DNA of 64,000 bases from Burhinus oedicnemus (taxonomy: Eukaryota; Chordata; Aves; Charadriiformes; Burhinidae), in the NCBI GenBank assembly GCA_008921705.1, contig VFFE01009084.1, positions 2,629,741-2,693,740 of the forward strand, written 5' to 3'. Positions 59,111 to 64,000 of the stretch are shown piece after piece (the stretch's first letter is position 1; each line of letters starts with the position of its first letter). Position numbers and translations under genes: made by a program. Under the pieces are notes generated by a model. The model worked only from the letters and a program-made list of their open reading frames with translations, did no database searches and had not been told where the DNA came from.

Positions 59111-59663
59111 GGAGGACCACTTCCCTGTGTAAGGAATTTAACTGTACTGGCAGAAGGTATGCTTTACTTAGTTGCACTTTGCTAATGCTTAAAAAGAAAT
59201 CCATACATTCCCAGAGGTCCATAGTCACTAGTCTGAAAACCTGCATGAAAAGAAAGGATTTAACATTAATCTGTTTCAGCTTGTCTGTGTGTGTATATAT
59301 ATGTATATAAAAAATAGAGGAGTAAATTGTTGATAATACTGTGAGCAACAGTTTGAAAAGGAAAATCCCTTTCAGCCCTTATTTAAGTAGAAAATCAATA
59401 TTCAGGTAACATTAAAGTTGCTCTGAATGCTGTTCCCCCTGCATGACAAGTGTGTTTTCAGCGCAAGTGGTTTGGATGATACTTCCTTCTAATGGCTTAT
59501 TCAGTTAGGTATTCTATCATAATCGTGGTAAATTACCTTCCATTGTGTCGTTTTCTGATGTTTGTATTATCCTTTTTCGAACAAGTCTGTATTTTTTCGT
59601 ATTTTGAAGGCATAAATTTCTCTGTAACTGTTTCTATTTTAAAATTTCTTTCTCCTTCAACAG

Positions 59664-59776
59664 AATTATGATTTAAATGATGATACAGTCCTTAACGAGA
59701 TAAAATTAGCAGATGCCGACCAATACCAAGTGCCTGATTTGTGTGCAGAAGAGCTTGCTGTAATCCTTGGAATATG
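59664..59776 (+). CDS. TTC27: TTC27 exon 8, residues 315-351
   Basis: The exon reads [17 protein letters not shown], then [19 protein letters not shown]. Human TTC27 has [37 protein letters not shown]. The acceptor is CTCCTTCAACAG|AATTATG and the donor ATATG|GTAAGT, phase 2. The last two bases TG should combine with a T or C in the next exon to give Cys, as in human. Length is 113 bases. The sequence was missed by simple ORF listing. It is the last TTC27 exon in the window. The product seen is 351 codons plus two bases of an expected ~840. Confidence 0.96.
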
Positions 59777-62700
59777 GTAAGTTAGTTACTTAAAAAAAAT
59801 ACTGCATAAATCATTCCGATAATGAAGTGGTGAGTTGATGGGACTTTTTTCATTCCTTACCATATAGTCTAGCTAAAATGCTAAAAGATTTGCATTATAT
59901 GTGGATAGCATTTTCAGTTATCTCAGAGTGAGCGTTAGTGTTCAGTTCAGAACTTCAGCAATGTTTCATTAATTGCTATATCGTTCTTTTATCCTGGAAA
60001 AACTTCTTGTTCTTTGTCTCAGATTAATCATGTTTCAAATGTCAGGTGTATTAGCTCCCATATGGTGATGATGCTTTGGTAAATTTGGAAAACATATTTC
60101 AATGTCTGCAATGGTCAGCTTCCTATGAGGATCAGCCACGTCTTTCAAGCAAAATGCTGTCCTGCTATTCAGTGCAATAGGAATACTTGTATAAATTCGA
60201 AGCGTCCATTGCTAGTTACAAGCTAGAGTACAAAGTCCTCGTGGTTTAGTACCTAAGTTTTTTCCTTTTCCTAGCTTTCAGAAATTATATGCTACATGGG
60301 TTTTGGAAATGGCACAGAAGAGCAAAAAGTAGCTTGAGGTTTGAGGATCATAAGCTGGCTGCTAATGAATATTCTCATTTTCTAATAGAGAAATACTTTT
60401 TTCTATGATGTAGTGGTCATTTAGCCGATGACAGTTATCACACATTATTTTGCGTGTGATTTGTTTCAAAAGTATTAGTAAAAATGGTGACTTTGATGCA
60501 GTATTCATCATTCATACCTCTCAAAGCACTTTTCTGATCTGTGAGTTGCAAAATGATGGAATCTGCAGTACTGCTGAAATACCTTGCCCAAGGACCTGAA
60601 CAATGAGTGAATCCTAGTTCCCGAGTCTCAGACTGGTATTTCCTCTGCGGGTACACACGGATGTTATAAGATCTATCTTTGTGATAGGGTGACAGCAGTA
60701 ACAGGCCAGCAAAAGGCTAGTGAAGACAATTCAATGGCATAAGCTAAGAACCCAGCATTTGGCAGTAGTTCCTTTGCGGTGTGGGGCTTATTCGTTGTTT
60801 TGTAGCACGTTATAATATTTCTCTCCCCCCTCTTCCCACTCACCAAAATTTTCAGTTATTTTTCCCCATCTTGTCCCACGAAGTTCAGTGGAAGTCATTA
60901 GTGGAGAGAAGATTGTTTCCTTGCATATGCCCATTTCTCAGACTGCAGCTTTTTGAAGGGCCAGACGCTTCCTTGGTTATATAGTTGAAGTCAAATGTAA
61001 AGTTGCATGTCTGTGGTTTCAGCTATGCCCTTTAATCATTCGGCTCATCCACTGTAATCTGGAATTAATTAGTGGAATATGTGCTGTGGCTTCATATTTT
61101 CTTTATTCCACAAGACTTAAACTTGTTTTCTTTTCAAGGCCACATCTAGATCCAGTTTGAGGACAAAGGAGTGGAGTGTATATTCTTGACCCAGTCACTT
61201 TTAATCTTTCACACTAACTCAAGGCAAGGCAAAGTCTTCCCCATTCTGAGAAGCATTTTCAATGTGCACTTCATTTTTTAACACAATATTGTCTTATATT
61301 CAGATTATGTCATTCTTCCTGGCTCCACCCTTCTGAAAGAAATTTTAATTTGCCTATTGGTCTTTCTCTTTTCTCTCTTTTTTTTAATTTTTATTTTTAT
61401 GAAAGGGTAGAATTTGAATTTTACATTGGCTGCTTGCACAGTGGGTTTCTTGACCACAGTATGTCACTGAAACCACCACTGTCATGCTCTGAATGGTGGC
61501 TAGAAACCATCTTGACTGCCAGCTCTGTGTGTACATTATAACCCAAGTGGTATGTGAGTTTGGCAGGACTCAAGGCAGGAAGCTCATTTAAGAAACTAAA
61601 AATAACCAACAACAACAACAACAAAAATGTTTTAGTGTTGCTTCTCCATAGGAATGGTAAGTGCCATTCAGTGGGTGGGATAATGTTAAGTGACTGAAGC
61701 TATTTCAGTCATAGATGGAGACAAGATTTGATGTCCAGCCATGTTGCAGAAATGTTAGTAGAATGCCAGCTTTGAGAACTGTTCTTCTGAGGGGATTTAG
61801 GATACAACCCTTGTGACTGAGTGGAGTTTGGGCTTGGATTGCTGGCTCTTCCCTTGATACCTATACCAGCTATTTGGCATATCAATTTGCAAGGAAGCGT
61901 ATACATGTTAAAGTATTTAGCATTGGCTTTTAAGCAAAACATACTTCTCAAACCTTAGCTATAGCAAATTCCTTGCTTTTCTTTCATGCTTGAGGACTTC
62001 AGTTCTGTAGAGTAAATACCTGGCTTTAGAATTCCTTTAAGTTTCCAAAGCAGTTCTAACTAGACCTTGTTTAAGGTCTAGCACCAGCCTAATGCTATCT
62101 GTTATTGACTGCCATTGTCTGCAGTGGATGATTTTCCTAATGCAAATAAAGTTTTAGAGACTGACCTGGTCTGTTGAAGAAAGGCAGGCTGCAGATAAAG
62201 AAAAAGAGTAAAAGTGAGCAAATTTTTTCCTATACCTTTCACTGTGCTTGCTAGTATTTGTTTTACAGCAAATGTCACAGAAATGCCCTTGAATTCAGCT
62301 GGAATTTTTATAGCTAAATGATGTTAACTTAAAATCAGCAGGATGCAAAAATGTTTGTGGATAGCAGAACAAAGTGAAAATTGTTACAACTTTCAGAAAA
62401 CGCTTCATGACAATTACATAGGATCCTACGGAATTACCTGAATACGCATGATGTTTCCTGCTGTGAACTAAGTTTCATTTCAAGTAGGTTACAATGATCA
62501 ACTGGCTAAACAAAGTGCTATTACAGTATCAGTACAAACATCTTAATCTCCTCCTCCCCAATAATATTTTAAGATGGTGTAAGATACGTTTCTGAAGTAC
62601 CGTCTTTACAAAAAATCCAAGCAACATCTCATGCAGTAGGCTTAAGCCAGCTTGTAAATAACATGCATGAGCCTGAATCAGTTAGATTTTTTTTTTTTAA

Positions 62701-64000
62701 ACCTGTTACACTGATTTAAGGAAAGAACAACTAATTTATCAGTAAACCATTTATATAAAAAAGTAGTAATGTAAACTGTACCCAGCAGGTTCTCTGTGGC
62801 ATCTGTAATTTGAGGCAGGTTACTTTAAAGTGTTTGGCTATTCTGTTTCTTCTCAGCAAATTCCTTTTCTTCCAAATACTGAACAGTCTGCAGAACTAAA
62901 TCTAAAAGAAAATATTTGCCTCTTATGATAATGAAACTGTAGCCAAAACAAAGTGTAGAGAAGAGGAAAAACCACCCCAGTCTGCCTTGCTTACACAAAG
63001 GTTTCCTATTCCATTGTGTCCAGATTTTGTAGTATCTGTATAGGAAGAAAGTGTCTAGAGGTGTCTCCAGATCATCTCACTGCAGGAGTAATGCAACCTA
63101 AAGTAAATACTAAAAGAAACTCCTAGGACTGCAGAAGCATCACTTGGATAGGACTTTTTTGGTATTTTATATGAAAATAACTAGTCACAATGGTATAAAA
63201 TTTATTTTATAGTCAACCCTTAAGACTGTGACCAAAACTTTGTACAGAGCCTCGAACCAAACTTTCAGAGGCTGATGGAAAAAAAATATTAAAGTTCCAA
63301 TTTAAAAATAAAATAAAAATAGAAAAAACACCCCAAGAATGGGCCAATGTAAGATTTAAATAATGTGTTAACATTGTATAGATGCCAAAATGCCTGAGAA
63401 ACTGGGGGGAGTTTGTTCCCCTTGTCACTTAGAAATACCCTAAATTAGGTCAGCAGCTTGAGAAGAAAATCCCTTCTCATCACTTGATTCACCATTTTTT
63501 AACAGGGGGAAGCTTTTAGAGATTAGATATGGCTATAGAAAATTCTAAGAAAGCAAAGAGAAATGTGCAATGGCTGGTTATTTCTTAATCTTTTGCTGTC
63601 TCTCGAGGATCAAATCAGGTCACAATAGTGTGTTATACCGGAGGTACCTCAGCTCAGTCAAAGGCTATGCACCAGTCTTCAGCTGGTAAGGAAAGCATCA
63701 GGAAGCCTAACTTTTATACAGTTTACACAATGAGTTGTAGAAGTGTATTTGAAACAGCTACATAAGCATTAAATAGCATTTGGTCTAAAGGATTTTTAAC
63801 AGAGTTACCAAATGTGAGCTTTTGAATCAATTAATTAGAAAAAAGATCAAACCAATATACATGTTTGCAATGGGATCATCATAGGAAACTTGTGTAGGTG
63901 AAACAGAAGAACATTTAGCTACTAGAAATTTCAGAATCTAATCTTAGCTGGCTGTTTGTTCTCTAGTCAATGGAGAAATCGGCACCTGCAAAGTGTGATT
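59777..64000 (+). other. TTC27: TTC27 intron 8 (5' part, runs off the window)
   Basis: More than 4.2 kb of phase-2 intron. I searched for the next expected coding block (human pattern TNFQ, then LTEVELLAF) and did not find it, so exon 9 lies to the right of the window. Content is AT-rich DNA with an (AAC)n run at 61,605-61,623 and short domain-free open frames. No interspersed repeat was recognised. Confidence 0.8.
61605..61623. repeat. (AAC)n trinucleotide repeat
   Basis: About five AAC units followed by AAAAA. Confidence 0.8.

Larger units (their letters stand above)
51755..59663 (+). other. TTC27: TTC27 intron 7
   Basis: At 7.9 kb this is the longest complete intron in the window. CR1 DNA makes up nearly half of it: a short minus-strand piece at 53,583-53,698 and a ~3.5 kb plus-strand copy at 54,848-58,336. 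Outside these, 51,755-53,580 and 53,700-54,845 show nothing beyond AT-rich intronic DNA, and 58,337-59,663 contains a T/G tract (58,675-58,702) and an (AAAT)n repeat. The intron is phase 0. Confidence 0.87.

Noticed and set aside
58890..59348. 152-codon minus-strand open frame in intron 7
   Set aside because: It spans the (AAAT)n repeat and a TG/TA tract. There is no domain and it is antisense to the gene; it is compositional.
1..64000. tRNA, rRNA, CRISPR array, phage or other prokaryote-type system
   Set aside because: I looked for cloverleaf-like segments, regularly spaced repeats and compact operons and saw none. The window is ordinary vertebrate chromosomal DNA around one gene.

Overview
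This is a stretch of vertebrate nuclear chromosome, most likely from a bird. The coding DNA is in short exons with consensus GT/AG splice sites separated by kilobase introns. The interspersed repeats are CR1 LINEs, the dominant avian retrotransposon, and the 3' ends of the nearly complete copies carry the CR1 octamer-like tail. The background is AT-rich with one sharp CpG island. No bacterial, phage or organellar gene was seen.

Layout. (1) Positions 1-22,590 are non-coding on both strands as far as I can read. The first ~0.9 kb has the character of a 3' UTR and ends near an AATAAA at 896-901. From conserved vertebrate gene order (BIRC6 immediately upstream of TTC27, same strand) it may be the end of the BIRC6 transcript. 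The rest is intergenic DNA with low-complexity tracts, a strong 64-nt hairpin (5,353-5,416), a G20 run and an isolated ~0.4 kb GC-rich module with a TATA-like box (12,360-12,780). (2) About 22,590-23,720 is a CpG island holding the TTC27 promoter, 5' UTR, a short upstream ORF and exon 1. (3) Positions 23,181-59,776 contain eight coding exons of TTC27 (tetratricopeptide repeat protein 27) on the + strand. They encode residues 1-351 plus two bases of codon 352, somewhat less than half of the ~840-residue protein. Splice phases are consistent across all seven introns. (4) Introns 3, 5 and 7 carry CR1 insertions. Intron 7 has a ~3.5 kb copy with remnants of both ORF1 (SGNH-type esterase) and ORF2 (endonuclease plus reverse transcriptase). 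It is broken by stops, frameshifts and an internal deletion that removes the reverse-transcriptase catalytic box. (5) Positions 59,777-64,000 are the start of intron 8. The remaining exons, including the canonical TPR array, lie beyond the window.

The window contains one functional protein-coding gene, and I found no undescribed multi-gene system. The points most worth checking are the TTC27 5' leader (YY1-like box coinciding with a short uORF), the intergenic hairpin, the GC-rich TATA module, and the inverted CR1 copies flanking exons 6-7. A 20-N assembly gap lies at 46,881-46,900.
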